Assembly: GCF_003054195.1 (NCBI RefSeq)
Contig: NZ_QBKP01000003.1
Span: 340,525-404,524 of the forward strand
Length of the DNA: 64,000 nt
Direction of reading: 5' to 3'
Source of the DNA: Gemmobacter caeni
Lineage (GTDB): Bacteria > Pseudomonadota > Alphaproteobacteria > Rhodobacterales > Rhodobacteraceae
Under the pieces are notes generated by a model. That model saw only the letters and a program-made list of their open reading frames with translations, did not search any database and was not told the origin of the DNA. Both the position numbers and the translations under genes were made by a program. Below are positions 1-10,739 of this stretch, piece by piece. The stretch's first letter is position 1, and the number at the start of each line of letters is the position of its first letter.

Positions 1-1
1 G

Positions 2-268
2 GCCGCGCGCCCACTGGCCAATATCCCGCTGGTCTGGATGCTGGAAAGGGCGGAGGCCTGCGGGCTGAGCCTGCCGCCCGGCTGGCGCGCGCGGTTTCCC
101 TGTGATCCGGCAGCACCGATGGTGGGCACATGGCGTGGCTTCGGCGGGGCCTTCCTGTTGCGCCGCCCCCGGATCATCGGGCGCGACAGATCGGAAAGGG
201 TTCACCCGACGGCGCTGTCATCGGTGCCAAAGCGCGCGGGCTTCTGGCGCCGCGCCTTCACGCCATGA
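2..268 (+). CDS. DUF2235 (alpha/beta-hydrolase-like) protein, 3' end only
   Basis: This is the C-terminal 88 residues of a gene that begins before the window; the frame is open from base 2. The fragment reads ...PLANIPLVWMLERAEACGL, then a W..GF...FLLRRPR stretch and GRDRSERVHPTAL near the end. That layout matches, from memory, the C-terminus of DUF2235 proteins, uncharacterised alpha/beta hydrolases that include type VI phospholipase-like members. The nucleophile region is outside the window, so no activity can be stated. The stop overlaps the 3' end of the convergent thioesterase gene by 11 bases. Confidence 0.6.
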   Translation, partial: AARPLANIPLVWMLERAEACGLSLPPGWRARFPCDPAAPMVGTWRGFGGAFLLRRPRIIGRDRSERVHPTALSSVPKRAGFWRRAFTP

Positions 269-743
269 TGATGCAGGTGGTCGAGCCGGTGGCATAAACC
301 TTCCCGTCCTCCAGACCCCGGATGGTGCCATGCGCCACGGCGGTGGACCGGCCTGCGTGATCTAGCAGCGCCTCAGCCTCGACCTCCATCCCGACGGGCA
401 GGGCACGGGTGATATTCACCTTGTATTCCAGCGTTGTATACCAGCGCCCCTGCGGCACGCCGGTCATCACCGCGCAGCCCAGAACGGTATCCAGCACCGT
501 GCCATACCAGCCGCCATGTACGGCACCGAACGGATTGGTGTGCTGAAAACCCGGCGTGCCACGCACCAGCACGCGGCCCGGCTCCACCTCGGTGATCCGG
601 CAGCCCATCACCCCCGCGATGGCGGGATGTGGCAGATCGCCTGCCAGCACCTTCTGCATGAACTCCAGCCCCGACATCGACAGCAACGTGTCGCGGCTGG
701 GCAGATCGGCGGGGGTGCGGGCGATGGGGGGCATGTCGGTCAT
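258..743 (-). CDS. PaaI-type hotdog-fold thioesterase
   Basis: A 161-residue single-domain hotdog protein. The family hydrolyses acyl-CoA or aryl-CoA thioesters. The diagnostic helix start is NPFGAVHGGWYGT, with HGG at about residues 76-78, followed by the usual long helix (LDTVLGCAVM) and the strand order of the PaaI/YdiI group. The first ~35 residues form an N-terminal extension. The gene stands alone: it is convergent with the DUF2235 gene and divergent from the aguB-like gene about 100 bases away. The substrate cannot be told from sequence. Confidence 0.85.
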   Translation of the reverse strand: MTDMPPIARTPADLPSRDTLLSMSGLEFMQKVLAGDLPHPAIAGVMGCRITEVEPGRVLVRGTPGFQHTNPFGAVHGGWYGTVLDTVLGCAVMTGVPQGRWYTTLEYKVNITRALPVGMEVEAEALLDHAGRSTAVAHGTIRGLEDGKVYATGSTTCIIMA

Positions 744-842
744 AGCCGGTTTCTTGCAAGCCGCACGCCGCCTGTCGAGAGGGCTTGCGTGCTGCGAGAC
801 GCTGCGTCACTTTGATATGGCAATTTGATCGAAGAGGCTGTC

Positions 843-1715
843 ATGTCCGCGCTGACCCTAGCCGCCACGCAATTCGCCTGTTCCTGGGATCTGCCTGCCA
901 ATGCCGACCGGGCCGAGGCGCTGGTGCGGCAGGCCGCCGGGCAGGGCGCCGGCGTCGTGCTGATTCAGGAGCTGTTCGCCGTCCCATATTTCTGCATCAC
1001 GGAGCGGCCGGAATATTTTGCCCTCGCCGCCGAGGCTGAGGGGCATCCGCTGATCGCGCGGTTTTCGGACCTTGCGCGCGAGCTGGGCGTGGTGCTGCCG
1101 GTGTCGTTTTTTGAACGCGCAGGGCAGGCCTTCTTCAATTCGCTGGCGCTGATCGACGCCGATGGCAGGGTGCTGGGCATCTATCGCAAAAGCCATATTC
1201 CGCAGGGTCCGGGCTATGAGGAGAAGTTCTATTTCTCTCCCGGCGATACCGGCTTCCGGGTGTGGGAGACGGCGGCGGGGCGGCTGGGCGTCGGCATCTG
1301 CTGGGACCAGTGGTTCCCTGAATGTGCCCGCGCCATGGCACTGATGGGGGCCGAGGTGCTGCTTTACCCGACCGCCATCGGCTCTGAGCCGCCGGCGCCG
1401 GGCTATGACAGCCAGCCGCATTGGGAAATGGTCATGCGCGGCCATGCGGCGGCCAATATCCTGCCGCTGGTCGCCTCTAACCGCATCGGCACGGAAACGG
1501 CGCCGGAAGGCGTGGATGTGACCTTCTATGGATCGAGCTTCATTTCCGATCATCGTGGGCAATTGCTGGCGAAGGCCAGCCGTGACACCGAGGAAATCCT
1601 GACGGCCACGGTAGATCTGGCGGAAATCGCCGCACTGCGGGCGAGCTGGGGGCTGTTCCGGGATCGCAGGCCCGGGCTTTACGCGCCGCTGATGTCGCTG
1701 GACGGACGCAGCTAG
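843..1715 (+). CDS. aguB: N-carbamoylputrescine amidase (nitrilase superfamily)
   Basis: A 290-residue carbon-nitrogen hydrolase. The Glu-Lys-Cys triad is visible as E43 in IQELFAVPYF, K116 in YRKSHIP and C153 in GICWDQWFPE. The motifs YRKSHIPQGPGYEEKFYF and GICWDQWFPECAR are typical of AguB, which converts N-carbamoylputrescine to putrescine, CO2 and ammonia. The ATG at 843 is preferred over the TTG at 825 because GAAGAGG sits just before it. No agmatine deiminase (aguA) lies nearby, so the assignment rests on similarity. The 3' end overlaps the convergent DUF1624 gene by 4 bases. Confidence 0.85.
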   Translation: MSALTLAATQFACSWDLPANADRAEALVRQAAGQGAGVVLIQELFAVPYFCITERPEYFALAAEAEGHPLIARFSDLARELGVVLPVSFFERAGQAFFNSLALIDADGRVLGIYRKSHIPQGPGYEEKFYFSPGDTGFRVWETAAGRLGVGICWDQWFPECARAMALMGAEVLLYPTAIGSEPPAPGYDSQPHWEMVMRGHAAANILPLVASNRIGTETAPEGVDVTFYGSSFISDHRGQLLAKASRDTEEILTATVDLAEIAALRASWGLFRDRRPGLYAPLMSLDGRS

Positions 1716-2431
1716 CGCAGGATCTGCGCCGCCAGCCAGACAAGGCTGATCAGCACCGGCTGATGGATCAGGTAGACCGCCAGACTGTGCCGCCCCGGCC
1801 AGGCAAGCCAGCCCAACCCTTCGGGTGAAATCTGTGCCAGCCGGGGCAGGACGGGGGCGATCAGCCGGGCAATACCCATTCCGGCCAGGAACGGGCCGAA
1901 CCACGGCACCAGCGGCTCGAAATCCATCGTATAGGTCGGCAATGTCGTCAGGCCCAGAAACCGAAGGGCGGGCGCCTGCCATTCCAGCAGCGGCGGCAAG
2001 GGCCATGCGGCCCAGACCACGGCGAGGCCAAGCGCAAGGTTGACCAGCCCCGGCAGGCGCAGGAACACGAGGCCCAGCAGGCTGGCCACCGCGATGCTGT
2101 GCAGAATGCCGAAGAAGATCCAGAAATCAGGCATGGCGATACGGGTGGCCAGCGATACCAGCGCCGCTGCCGCCGCGATCTTGCCCCAGCGGCGCCAGAA
2201 GGCGGGCCATCGGATGCCCTGCCCATGCGCCAGCCACAGTCCCATTCCGGCGAGGAACAGGAATGACCCCGCCACGATCCGTGCGTGATAGTAGAAAAAG
2301 CCGCTGACCGCCGTGCCGGGCGGCACGAAGCCAAACATTTGCAGGTCGAACACCAGATGGAAGGCCGCCATCCCCAGCAGGGCGAGCGTGCGGGCGCTGT
2401 CGATCAGCCAGAGGCGGGGTGTCTGCGTCAT
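1712..2431 (-). CDS. DUF1624 / heparan-alpha-glucosaminide acetyltransferase-like membrane protein
   Basis: A 239-residue polytopic membrane protein with about seven hydrophobic segments. The N-terminus LWLIDSARTLALLGMAAFHLVFDL resembles the R.x.D..RG..L..M..FH..FDL start of DUF1624 proteins, a family related to acyltransferase_3 and HGSNAT proteins. The C-terminal GRHSLAVYLIHQPVLI is the usual last membrane segment, with its conserved His. It probably transfers acyl groups across the inner membrane, but the acceptor is unknown. It is convergent with aguB and lies downstream of the gltA terminator. Confidence 0.75.
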   Translation of the reverse strand: MTQTPRLWLIDSARTLALLGMAAFHLVFDLQMFGFVPPGTAVSGFFYYHARIVAGSFLFLAGMGLWLAHGQGIRWPAFWRRWGKIAAAAALVSLATRIAMPDFWIFFGILHSIAVASLLGLVFLRLPGLVNLALGLAVVWAAWPLPPLLEWQAPALRFLGLTTLPTYTMDFEPLVPWFGPFLAGMGIARLIAPVLPRLAQISPEGLGWLAWPGRHSLAVYLIHQPVLISLVWLAAQILR

Positions 2432-2471
2432 GCCCTCTTTTCACCTGCTGTGTCGCCGCCTGCAAGCGAAA

Positions 2472-2498
2472 GGGCGGCCCGAAGGCCGCCCCTGTTTC
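2472..2498 (-). terminator. Rho-independent terminator of gltA
   Basis: An 8-bp perfect GC stem (GGGCGGCC/GGCCGCCC, 2472-2479 and 2484-2491) closes a loop that reads TTCG on the minus strand. TTTCGCTT follows on the minus strand at 2464-2471. It sits about 20 bases past the gltA stop. Confidence 0.85.
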
Positions 2499-2512
2499 GC
2501 GTTTCGCCGGTC

Positions 2513-3808
2513 TCAGCGGTGATGCACATCCACATAGTCGCGGAAGGTCGGCCCGGTATAGAGCTGACGCGGGCGGCCGATCTTCTGCGTCGGGTCGCCG
2601 ATCATCTCTTTCCACTGGCTGATCCAGCCGACGGTGCGGCTCAGCGCGAAGATCGGGGTGAACATCGAGGTCGGGAAACCCATCGCATCGAGGATGATGC
2701 CCGAATAGAAGTCGACGTTCGGGTAAAGCTTCTTCTCGATGAAGTAGGGGTCTTCCAGCGCGATGCGCTCCAGTTCCTTGGCGACTTGCAGGGTCGGGTT
2801 GTTCTCGATCCCCAGCAGGCCCAGCACCTCGTCGGCGGATTCCTTCATCACTTTGGCGCGCGGGTCAAAGTTCTTGTAAACCCGGTGGCCGAAGCCCATC
2901 AGACGGAACGGATCGTTCTTGTCCTTGGCGCGGGCCACATATTCCGGGATGCGATCCACGGTGCCGATCTCGCGCAGCATTTCCAGGCACGCCTGGTTGG
3001 CGCCGCCATGGGCCGGTCCCCACAGACAGGCGATGCCGGCTGCGATGCAGGCAAAGGGGTTGGCGCCCGACGACCCGGCCAGACGCACCGTCGAGGTCGA
3101 GGCGTTCTGTTCGTGATCGGCATGCAGCATCATGATCCGGTCCATCGCCTTCGACAGCACCGGGTTCACCACATAATCCTCGCAGGGCACAGCGAAGCAC
3201 ATGTGCAGGAAGTTCGCGGCGTAATCGAGGCTGTTCTTCGGATAGACGAAGGGCTGACCCACCGAGTATTTGTAGGCCATTGCGGCGATGGTCGGCAGTT
3301 TGGCGATAAGCCGCATCGCGGCCACTTCGCGCTGCCACGGGTCATTGATGTCGGTCGAGTCGTGGTAGAAGGCCGACATCGCGCCGACCACACCCACCAT
3401 GGTCGCCATCGGGTGACTGTCGCGGCGGAAACCCCGGAAGAAATAGTGCATCTGCTCGTGCACCATGGTGTGCCGGGTGATGCGGGTCTCGAAGTCCTTC
3501 ATCTGTGCGGCATTCGGCAGTTCGCCGTTCAGCAGCAGATAGCAGACTTCAAGGTAATGCGATTTCTCGGCCAGCTGGTCGATCGGATAGCCGCGATGCA
3601 GCAGCTCGCCCTTGTCGCCGTCGATATAGGTGATGGCGCTGTCACAGGCGGCGGTCGAGGTGAAGCCCGGATCGTAGGTGAACACGTCACCTTCACCGTA
3701 CAGCTTGCGGATGTCGATGACATCGGGGCCAATCGTGCCCGAATGGATCGGCAGGTCGATGACCTTGTCGTCGAATGTCAGCGTCGCGGTCCTGTTGGTC
3801 TCTGCCAT
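2513..3808 (-). CDS. gltA: Citrate synthase
   Basis: Type II citrate synthase, 431 residues, catalysing acetyl-CoA + oxaloacetate to citrate in the TCA cycle. Visible motifs include the N-terminal beta domain ([20 protein letters not shown]), the catalytic stretch [16 protein letters not shown], and [18 protein letters not shown] with the conserved His. The start at 3808 ([12 protein letters not shown]) is the family start; the frame stays open another 17 codons upstream, but that part is low-complexity. It lies downstream of gltX on the same strand with a 77-base gap and ends in a clear terminator. Confidence 0.97.
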   Translation of the reverse strand: MAETNRTATLTFDDKVIDLPIHSGTIGPDVIDIRKLYGEGDVFTYDPGFTSTAACDSAITYIDGDKGELLHRGYPIDQLAEKSHYLEVCYLLLNGELPNAAQMKDFETRITRHTMVHEQMHYFFRGFRRDSHPMATMVGVVGAMSAFYHDSTDINDPWQREVAAMRLIAKLPTIAAMAYKYSVGQPFVYPKNSLDYAANFLHMCFAVPCEDYVVNPVLSKAMDRIMMLHADHEQNASTSTVRLAGSSGANPFACIAAGIACLWGPAHGGANQACLEMLREIGTVDRIPEYVARAKDKNDPFRLMGFGHRVYKNFDPRAKVMKESADEVLGLLGIENNPTLQVAKELERIALEDPYFIEKKLYPNVDFYSGIILDAMGFPTSMFTPIFALSRTVGWISQWKEMIGDPTQKIGRPRQLYTGPTFRDYVDVHHR

Positions 3809-3833
3809 CTCTACATCCCTCTGCGTTGCTGCC

Positions 3834-3852
3834 CGGCGCCGTGAGGGCGCCG
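3834..3852 (-). terminator. GC hairpin between gltX and gltA
   Basis: CGGCGCC and GGCGCCG form a 7-bp perfect stem around a 5-base loop in the 77-base gap after gltX. No U-tract follows, so it may be a weak terminator, an attenuator or an mRNA-processing hairpin. Confidence 0.35.
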
Positions 3853-3885
3853 TGGCCAAATCTTCGGGCAGGGAGGGTGCGGCAA

Positions 3886-5286
3886 TCAGGCCGCGGCATC
3901 CTCCAGCCGCGCAATCGTTTCGTCCTGACCGATGACAAGCATCATGTCATAGACGCTGGGGCTGACCGTGCGTCCGGCAAGGGCGGCACGCAGCGGAGCA
4001 GCCAGCTTGCCGAAGCCCAGCCCGTGTTCGGCTGCGGTCCCGGTCAGAATGGCTTCAAGATCTTCCTTCGTCCAGCTAGCATTTCGCAGGCGCGGCGTCA
4101 ATGAAGCCAGTATACCACGGGATACCGGATCAAGCGCCTTCTCGGCGGCCTCGTCGCGCGCCACAGGGCGGGTGGTCAGAATATACCGCGCCTTTTCAAG
4201 AAGTTCCGGGAAGGTCTTGGCACGTTCTTTCAGGCTGGACATACCCGCCAGCATCAGGCCGCGTTGGTGTTCGGACAGCGCCGGAAGGTTTGCGACGGCC
4301 AGATAGGCCTCCAGTTCATGCAGCAATGCAGCATCGTCGCTGGCCGCGATATGCTGGCCGCACAGATTCTCCAGCTTCTTGAAATCCAGCCGGGCGGGCG
4401 CGCGGCCGATTCCCTTCAGGTCAAACCATTCCATCGCCTGTTCGCTGGTAAAGAACTCGGCATCGCCATGTGCCCAACCCAGTCGGGTCAGGTAATTGCG
4501 CATGCCCGCGGCGGGGTAACCCATGACCTGATATTCCTCGACGCCAAGTGCGCCGTGACGTTTTGACAGTTTCTTGCCATCTGGTCCGTGGATCAGCGGA
4601 ATATGCGCCCAGACCGGAACGGACCAGTCCATCGCGTCATAGATCATCTGCTGGCGGGCCGCGTTCACAAGGTGGTCATCGCCCCGGATCACATGGGTCA
4701 CACCCATGTCGTGATCGTCGACCACCACCGCCAGCATATAGGTCGGCGTCCCGTCCGAGCGCAGGACGATCATGTCATCCAGCGTCTCGTTCTTGATGAC
4801 GACGCGGCCCTGCACCTGATCATCAATCACCGTCTCGCCTTCGCGCGGTGCTTTCATGCGGATGGCGAAGGGCCGGTCTGGATACGTCGCCGGATCGGCG
4901 TCACGCCAGGGGCTTTGAAACACCGCATAGCTGCCCTTGGCTTCGGCTTCGGCGCGGAAGGCCTCAATTTCTTCCCTCGTGCTGAAGCATTTGTAGGCTG
5001 TGCCGCGCGCAAGCATGGCATGCGCCACCTCGGCATGGCGGTCGCGCCGCTCGAACTGGCTGATGACGTCGCCGTCCCAGTCGAGGCCAAGCCATTCCAG
5101 CCCGCGCAGGATCGCCGCCGTCGCCTCGGGGGTCGAGCGTTCGCGGTCAGTATCCTCGATCCGCAGCAGGAACTTGCCTCCCCGGCCACGGGCAAACAGC
5201 CAGTTGAACAGCGCCGTCCTGCCGCCGCCGATGTGCAGATAACCCGTGGGCGAGGGGGCAAAGCGGGTGACGACGTGTCCGGTCAT
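3886..5286 (-). CDS. gltX: Glutamyl-tRNA synthetase
   Basis: Class I aminoacyl-tRNA synthetase of 466 residues that charges tRNA-Glu. The HIGH-type motif is in [20 protein letters not shown] near the N-terminus, and the KMSKS-type motif appears as KKLSKRHG. The start at 5286 ([15 protein letters not shown]) has GAAAGG about ten bases upstream; a second in-frame ATG at 5310 would add eight atypical residues. It is divergent from comEC and upstream of gltA. Confidence 0.96.
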   Translation of the reverse strand: MTGHVVTRFAPSPTGYLHIGGGRTALFNWLFARGRGGKFLLRIEDTDRERSTPEATAAILRGLEWLGLDWDGDVISQFERRDRHAEVAHAMLARGTAYKCFSTREEIEAFRAEAEAKGSYAVFQSPWRDADPATYPDRPFAIRMKAPREGETVIDDQVQGRVVIKNETLDDMIVLRSDGTPTYMLAVVVDDHDMGVTHVIRGDDHLVNAARQQMIYDAMDWSVPVWAHIPLIHGPDGKKLSKRHGALGVEEYQVMGYPAAGMRNYLTRLGWAHGDAEFFTSEQAMEWFDLKGIGRAPARLDFKKLENLCGQHIAASDDAALLHELEAYLAVANLPALSEHQRGLMLAGMSSLKERAKTFPELLEKARYILTTRPVARDEAAEKALDPVSRGILASLTPRLRNASWTKEDLEAILTGTAAEHGLGFGKLAAPLRAALAGRTVSPSVYDMMLVIGQDETIARLEDAAA

Positions 5287-5361
5287 GCGACTTAACCTTT
5301 CGGAAACCATTGGCGCGCTAGCGTTGGGCATCTGATAGGCGAGCGGAGGCCCGGAAACAAG

Positions 5362-7470
5362 GTGGCGGTGCGCGGGGGCATCCTGGGGCGGCTGGCGGGG
5401 GCGGTGGCCGATGCGCGGGGTATCCTGTTTCCCTGGGTGCCGGTCTTTCTTGGCGCCGGGATCGGCTTCTGGTTCGCGCTGCCGGTGGAGCCGGGGCTTG
5501 CAACTTATCTCGTGGCAGGCGGTCTGGTTCTGCTCATGGCCGGTCTGTGGCGCTTCGGGCCGGAGGCGGCGCAACCGCTCTGGGTGGCCGTGGCCTGCCT
5601 GACACTTGGCGGCATCGTGGCTGGCGTGCGCGCGCATCTCGTTGCCGCGCCGGTGCTGGAGTTCCGGTATTATGGTCCGATCGAGGGGCGTATCGTCGCG
5701 CTGGACCGCTCGCAATCCGATGCGCTGCGGCTGACGCTGGACAATGTGCAGCTTTCAGAGGTGGCGCCGCGCCGCATACCGGCGCGCGTACGCATCGCCT
5801 TGCAGGTGGCGCCCCGGTTTGCCCCCGCACCCGGGCAATGGGTGCAGATCACCGCTCATCTTGCCCCGCCGGGCGATCCGGTCGAACCCGGCGGCTTCGA
5901 TTTCCGCCGCGTGGCGTGGTTTCAGCGGCTTGGCGCAATTGGCTATTCTCGTCATCCGCTGCTGATGCTGGCCCCGCCGGGCCGAGGCGAGCAGGGGCTG
6001 AACCGGCTGCGCGCGGCGCTGTCAGCAGGCATTCAGGCGCGAATCCGGGGCGATCCGGGGGCTTTTGCCGCCGGGGTGATGACAGGTGATCGCTCCGGCT
6101 TCAGCCGCGCGGCGATCGAGGATCTGCGCGCCTCCAGCCTTGCGCATCTTCTGGCGATCTCGGGCATGCATATGGCCTTTCTGATCGGATTTGTCTTTGC
6201 GCTGATCCGGGGCGGGCTTGCGCTGGTGCCGCACATTGCCCTGCGGCTGAACACAAAGAAGGTTGCCGCAGCCCTGTCGCTGCCGGTGGCGATCTTCTAC
6301 CTGCTTTTGTCGGGCGCCAATGTGGCAACCGAGCGGGCCTGCATCATGATCTGCGTCATGCTGGGCGCCGTGCTGCTGGATCGGCAGGCCCTGTCGCTCC
6401 GCTCGGTGGCGATCTCGGCAACGATCCTGCTGTGCCTTCGCCCGGAAACCCTGCTGACGCCGGGGTTCCAGATGTCCTTCGCCGCGACCACCGCACTGGT
6501 GGCGGGGTTTGGCGCCCTGCACAGCGCGCTGACAGGTGGTCTGGTCCCGCGATGGGCGCTGCCAGTCCTTACACTGGTCCTGTCTTCGGCGCTGGCTGGG
6601 ATCGCAACGGCCCCCTTTGCCGCCGCTCACTTTAACAGAATCGCAGATTATGGGCTGCTGGCCAATGTGTTGACCGTGCCGGTCATGGGCATGGTGGTGA
6701 TGCCCGCCGGTGCGATTGCGGCCCTGCTTGCCCCCTTCGGTCTGGCAGATCTGCCGCTGATGGTCATGGGGTGGGGGGCGCGCTGGATTTTATATGTATC
6801 CCATATGGTTGCCGGCCTGGATGGGGCCGTGACGCCAGTTCCGGCACCGGGGCCGCTGGCCCTGCCGCTCATCGCTCTGGGCGGCATCGGGATGGCGGTG
6901 GGGCGGCGCTGGTTCCGGCTGCCCGGCGTTCTTGCCATCGCGCTCGGCCTGGGCGTCTGGACGCAGGCAGAGCGTCCGGCGCTGTTGATTTCACCGGATG
7001 GATTGCTTGTTGGCCTCTATGGGCCGCAGGGCAGGGCCCTTTCCGCTGCGCGCGGGGCGGGCTTCGCCGCGCAGAACTGGCTGGAGAATGATGGCGATCT
7101 TGTCTCGCAGCCAATCGCGGCGAAACGGGAGGGTTTTACCGGCCCTGCGTCAGAGCGGCGATTTTATCTGGGCGAATGGAGCGGGGTTCATCTGCGCGGC
7201 AAGGGCGCGGAAGAAAAGCTGCCCGCTGCCTGCGCAGCCAATAATCTGGTTATCACTGCCGCGCAGATCGCCACACCGCCAGAGGGATGCATCGTGATCG
7301 ACCTCGGGCAGCTGCGCCGCAGCGGAGGCATTGCGCTTTCGCCTGATGGCGACCGGCTGCGCCTGCAACCGGCCCGCGATACCACCCGCATCTGGCACGG
7401 GAAACACGCGCAGACGATGGCGGCGCGCTGGTTGGACCGGCCGGTGCGCCTGCTGGCGAAGGGTCAGTAG
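5362..7470 (+). CDS. comEC: ComEC/Rec2-family DNA-uptake channel protein
   Basis: A 702-residue inner-membrane protein. An N-terminal DUF4131-like part (about 1-200) is followed by the competence domain with many membrane segments. The segment [19 protein letters not shown] is the ComEC hallmark. ComEC forms the channel that takes single-stranded DNA across the inner membrane. The last ~170 residues are soluble but look reduced compared with the metallo-beta-lactamase domain of long ComEC proteins. The GTG start follows a GGAGGCCCGG-like site. It overlaps the convergent lexA gene by 7 bases. Confidence 0.88.
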   Translation: MAVRGGILGRLAGAVADARGILFPWVPVFLGAGIGFWFALPVEPGLATYLVAGGLVLLMAGLWRFGPEAAQPLWVAVACLTLGGIVAGVRAHLVAAPVLEFRYYGPIEGRIVALDRSQSDALRLTLDNVQLSEVAPRRIPARVRIALQVAPRFAPAPGQWVQITAHLAPPGDPVEPGGFDFRRVAWFQRLGAIGYSRHPLLMLAPPGRGEQGLNRLRAALSAGIQARIRGDPGAFAAGVMTGDRSGFSRAAIEDLRASSLAHLLAISGMHMAFLIGFVFALIRGGLALVPHIALRLNTKKVAAALSLPVAIFYLLLSGANVATERACIMICVMLGAVLLDRQALSLRSVAISATILLCLRPETLLTPGFQMSFAATTALVAGFGALHSALTGGLVPRWALPVLTLVLSSALAGIATAPFAAAHFNRIADYGLLANVLTVPVMGMVVMPAGAIAALLAPFGLADLPLMVMGWGARWILYVSHMVAGLDGAVTPVPAPGPLALPLIALGGIGMAVGRRWFRLPGVLAIALGLGVWTQAERPALLISPDGLLVGLYGPQGRALSAARGAGFAAQNWLENDGDLVSQPIAAKREGFTGPASERRFYLGEWSGVHLRGKGAEEKLPAACAANNLVITAAQIATPPEGCIVIDLGQLRRSGGIALSPDGDRLRLQPARDTTRIWHGKHAQTMAARWLDRPVRLLAKGQ

Positions 7471-8153
7471 CTGCGGATCAGCCCGACAAGGCGGCCCTGC
7501 ACCTTGACCATGTGATCGGGAAACACACGCGTTTCATAAAGCGGGTTTGCCGCTTCTAGCGCGATCATGTTTCCCTTGCGGCGGAAGCGTTTCAGCGTCG
7601 CCTCGCTGTCTTCAACCAGCGCCACCACGATATCGCCATTCTCGGCCGTGCCCTGTTCGCGGATGACAACGATATCACCATCGTTGATCCCGGCCTCAAT
7701 CATCGAATCGCCCTTGACCTCAAGCGCGTAATGCTGGGCGCTGCCGGAGAGCATCCCTCCGGGCACAGCAACGTGATGCGAGATTTCAGAGATCGCCTCG
7801 ATCGGAACGCCCGCCGCGATGCGGCCCATCACGGGCAGCTCCACGGCGTGCACCTGCACCGGAATGGCCGTGGCGGGTTGCGGGGCAGCAGGCCGGTCAC
7901 CCGCAATCACGCGGGGGGTGAAACCCGGCTTCTCCATCGCCTCGGGCAGTTTGACAATTTCGATGGCGCGGGCGCGATGGGCAAGGCGGCGGATGAAGCC
8001 CCGTTCCTCCAGCGCGGTGATCAGGCGGTGAATGCCGGACTTGGACCGCAGGTCCAGCGCCTCCTTCATTTCATCGAAGGAGGGCGGAACGCCATCCCGA
8101 TCCATGCGGACGCGAATGAAATCCAGCAATTCCAGTTGCTTGCGCGTGAGCAT
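7464..8153 (-). CDS. lexA: LexA SOS repressor
   Basis: A 229-residue LexA. The winged HTH covers about residues 1-65 ([30 protein letters not shown]). The self-cleavage site is Ala114-Gly115 in MGRIAAGVP, with Ser150 (KGDSMIEAG) and Lys188 (SEATLKRF) as the catalytic dyad. It represses DNA-repair genes until activated RecA triggers its cleavage. A GTTC-N7-GTTC box lies 41 bases upstream, so it should repress itself. It is the last gene in the trp-moa-moe direction but has its own control site. Confidence 0.97.
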   Translation of the reverse strand: MLTRKQLELLDFIRVRMDRDGVPPSFDEMKEALDLRSKSGIHRLITALEERGFIRRLAHRARAIEIVKLPEAMEKPGFTPRVIAGDRPAAPQPATAIPVQVHAVELPVMGRIAAGVPIEAISEISHHVAVPGGMLSGSAQHYALEVKGDSMIEAGINDGDIVVIREQGTAENGDIVVALVEDSEATLKRFRRKGNMIALEAANPLYETRVFPDHMVKVQGRLVGLIRSY

Positions 8154-8194
8154 CGGGCAAATCCTTCCACCAGGGTCAAGGGTGTTTGCCTTAT

Positions 8195-8209
8195 GTTCTG
8201 CCCGCGTTC
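8195..8209 (-). promoter_or_regulatory. Alphaproteobacterial SOS (LexA) box
   Basis: GTTCTGCCCGCGTTC is an exact match to the direct-repeat LexA operator GTTC-N7-GTTC known from alphaproteobacteria (read here on the plus strand). It lies between the moeA stop and the lexA start, as expected for LexA autoregulation. Confidence 0.8.
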
Positions 8210-8232
8210 CCGATTTGTGTCAAGGCCTTCCG

Positions 8233-9396
8233 TCAGATTGGCAGGTAATCGGCAGCCTCTCCCGCCTTGCGGGCGCCGTCTCCCAGGGGCCTGATCAGCA
8301 GCGCATTCGCTTCGGCCAGTACGCTCAGCAAAGCGGAATCCTGACGGTCGAAGGCGGTGACGACCCCATCTTCGATGCGGGCACGCATGTAATGGGTGCG
8401 CGGCCCGGTCGGGGCGACATCCGCGCCCAGCACGGCGCGGCGCGGCGCGGGGGCCGGTGCCGGCTCGCCCTGCATGGCCCGCAACAAGGGCAGCAGGAAG
8501 AGATGCGCGCAGACGATGGCAGAGACCGGATTGCCGGGCAGCCCGAGCATCGGCATGCCGTTCAGCCGCCCGGCCATCAGCGGTTTTCCGGGGCGCATGC
8601 TGATCTTGTAGAAGGCGCGTTTCATGCCAAGATCGGTGGCAACCTTCGCCACAAGGTCATGGTCCCCGACCGAGGCACCGCCGATGGTCACCACCAGATC
8701 TGCGCCTTCCGCCAGCGCGAAAACCGCCCGCAGGCTGGCCTCGGTATCGCGGGCGATGGGCAGAAGCCGTGCCTCGGCGCCAACACCTTCGGCCAAGGCT
8801 TTGATCGCAAAGGAGTTCGAGGCAATGATCTGATCAGGGCCGGGGGTGTCACCGGGCATGACCAACTCGTCCCCGGTGGCGATAATCGCCACCACTGGCC
8901 GTCGGTGGGCAGGCACTTCGGCCAAGTTCATTGCGGCCAGAAGCGCCACGTCAGAGGCAGAAATCCGGCGCGGTTGCAGCCGGAAACCCGCCGCGAAATC
9001 ATCGCCTGTCTGCCGGATATTCCCATTGGCGGAGGCTGTGGCGATTACAATGTCATTGCCGTCGCGGGTGACATCCTCTTGCAGCACCACCTGCGTGGCT
9101 CCTTCCGGCACCGGGGCGCCGGTGAAGATGCGCGCCGCCTCACCCGGCCCCACCGATCCCGCAAACCCGTGACCAGCGGCGGATTCGCCGATCACACGGA
9201 AACGCGCGCCTGTTGCGGCCGGACCCTGCACTGCATAGCCATCCATGGCTGAGGACGCGAAAGGCGGCTGGGTGCGTCGGGCCTCGGCAGCTTTGGCCAT
9301 CCAGCGACCTGCCGCTGCTGCCAGCGGCACGGTTTCCACCGGCATCGGGGTGGCAAGGGCCAGAACGCGGGCCAGCGCTTCCTCGACCGAAATCAT
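8233..9396 (-). CDS. moeA: Molybdopterin molybdotransferase
   Basis: A 387-residue MoeA, which inserts molybdate into adenylylated molybdopterin in molybdenum-cofactor synthesis. Visible motifs are [10 protein letters not shown] near residue 50, the MoCF_biosynth core ([31 protein letters not shown]) and [17 protein letters not shown]. The start codon overlaps the moaC stop by 4 bases, so the two genes are translationally coupled. Confidence 0.95.
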   Translation of the reverse strand: MISVEEALARVLALATPMPVETVPLAAAAGRWMAKAAEARRTQPPFASSAMDGYAVQGPAATGARFRVIGESAAGHGFAGSVGPGEAARIFTGAPVPEGATQVVLQEDVTRDGNDIVIATASANGNIRQTGDDFAAGFRLQPRRISASDVALLAAMNLAEVPAHRRPVVAIIATGDELVMPGDTPGPDQIIASNSFAIKALAEGVGAEARLLPIARDTEASLRAVFALAEGADLVVTIGGASVGDHDLVAKVATDLGMKRAFYKISMRPGKPLMAGRLNGMPMLGLPGNPVSAIVCAHLFLLPLLRAMQGEPAPAPAPRRAVLGADVAPTGPRTHYMRARIEDGVVTAFDRQDSALLSVLAEANALLIRPLGDGARKAGEAADYLPI

Positions 9397-9872
9397 GGCG
9401 TGGCCTCGAAGCGGCCGGATTTTCCGCCTTCCTTGAGGATCAGGCGTATGCCTTCAATCTGCATGGACTTTTCGACTGCCTTCACCATGTCATAGACGGT
9501 CAGGCAGGCGACAGAAACGGCGGTCAGCGCCTCCATCTCCACCCCGGTCTGGCCGGTGGTCTTGACCGTCGCCTCGACCTGAATGCCGGGCAGCGCGGGG
9601 TCGGGGGTCAGGTCGACCGCGACCTTGGTGACGGGCAGAGGATGGCACAGCGGGATCAGATCGGCAGTTTTCTTCGCCCCCATGATGCCCGCCAGCCGCG
9701 CCACGGCCAGAACATCGCCCTTGGCGGCGCGGCCCTCGGTGATCAGTGTCAGTGTTTCGGCCGTCATCCGCACCGCGCCGCGGGCCACCGCAAGGCGCGA
9801 GGTCACCGCCTTGTCGGAGACGTCGACCATATGCGCATCGCCCTTGGCGTCGAAATGCGTCAGGCCGGACAT
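9393..9872 (-). CDS. moaC: Cyclic pyranopterin monophosphate synthase
   Basis: A 159-residue MoaC, which converts the MoaA product to cyclic pyranopterin monophosphate. [18 protein letters not shown] near the N-terminus, IPLCHPLPV, and [20 protein letters not shown] with the conserved Glu-Met-Glu-Ala are diagnostic. The gene starts one base after the trpC stop and overlaps moeA, in the trpC-moaC-moeA order familiar in Rhodobacteraceae. Confidence 0.96.
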   Translation of the reverse strand: MSGLTHFDAKGDAHMVDVSDKAVTSRLAVARGAVRMTAETLTLITEGRAAKGDVLAVARLAGIMGAKKTADLIPLCHPLPVTKVAVDLTPDPALPGIQVEATVKTTGQTGVEMEALTAVSVACLTVYDMVKAVEKSMQIEGIRLILKEGGKSGRFEATP

Positions 9873-9873
9873 G

Positions 9874-10686
9874 TCACATCCCCCCTTCGGATTTCAGCGG
9901 ATTGGCAAGGATCGCGCGTGTCGCGGCGGTTACGTCTTGCTGTCGCATCAGCGCCTCGCCGATCAGGAAGCAACGCGCGCCATAGCGGGCCATGTCGGCC
10001 AGATCCTCGGCGGTATAAAGCCCGCTTTCCGACACGATCAGCCGGTCGGCCGGAACGCGCCGCGCCAGATCGCGCGTGGTGTCCAGCGTGGTTTCGAACG
10101 TGTGCAGGTTGCGGTTGTTGATACCCAGCAGCGGCGATTTCAGCCGCGTGGCACGTTCAAGCTCCGTCCGGTCATGCACCTCGATCAGCACATCCATGCC
10201 AAGGTCGAAAGCGGTCTGTTCCAGATCCGCCGCTTCGGCATCCTCCAGCGAGGCCATGATGATCAGAATGCAATCGGCCCCCAGCGCGCGGGATTCGACG
10301 ACGCTGTAGGGGTCATAAAGGAAATCCTTGCGCAGACAGGGCAGCTTTACTGCCTCGCGCGCGGCGGCGAGATAGCTGTCGTCGCCCTGGAAGGACGGGC
10401 CGTCGGTCAGCACCGAAAGGCAGGTGGCGCCACCCTCTTCATAGGCGCGGGCAAGGGCGGGCGGGTCGAAATCGGCGCGGATCAGACCCTTGGAAGGGCT
10501 GGCCTTCTTGATTTCGGCGATCAGGCCATAGCCCGAAGTCGCGGCATCGCGCAGGGCGCGGGCAAAGCCGCGCGGGGCCGGGGCGGCCTTGGCGGCGGCT
10601 TCCACCTCGGCCAGAGGCTGCGCGATCTTGCGGGCGGCAACATCTTCCAGCTTGTAGGCTTTGATGCGGTCGAGAATGGTGGTCAT
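9874..10686 (-). CDS. trpC: Indole-3-glycerol phosphate synthase
   Basis: A 270-residue TIM-barrel enzyme of tryptophan synthesis that closes the indole ring. Motifs [42 protein letters not shown] and VSESGL are in the family order. A strong ribosome site (GGAAGGAG) lies 6 bases before the ATG at 10686. A 53-base gap separates it from ung upstream, and moaC follows after one base. Confidence 0.96.
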   Translation of the reverse strand: MTTILDRIKAYKLEDVAARKIAQPLAEVEAAAKAAPAPRGFARALRDAATSGYGLIAEIKKASPSKGLIRADFDPPALARAYEEGGATCLSVLTDGPSFQGDDSYLAAAREAVKLPCLRKDFLYDPYSVVESRALGADCILIIMASLEDAEAADLEQTAFDLGMDVLIEVHDRTELERATRLKSPLLGINNRNLHTFETTLDTTRDLARRVPADRLIVSESGLYTAEDLADMARYGARCFLIGEALMRQQDVTAATRAILANPLKSEGGM

Positions 10687-10739
10687 GGCGATCTCCTTCC
10701 CAGTGACTTAGCGCGCCGTGGCGGCGTTGAAAACCCGGC

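Noticed and set aside
2285..3844. 519-codon plus-strand open frame opposite gltA
   Set aside because: A shadow frame of a high-GC gene: Arg/His-rich, no domain, and gltA on the other strand is certain.
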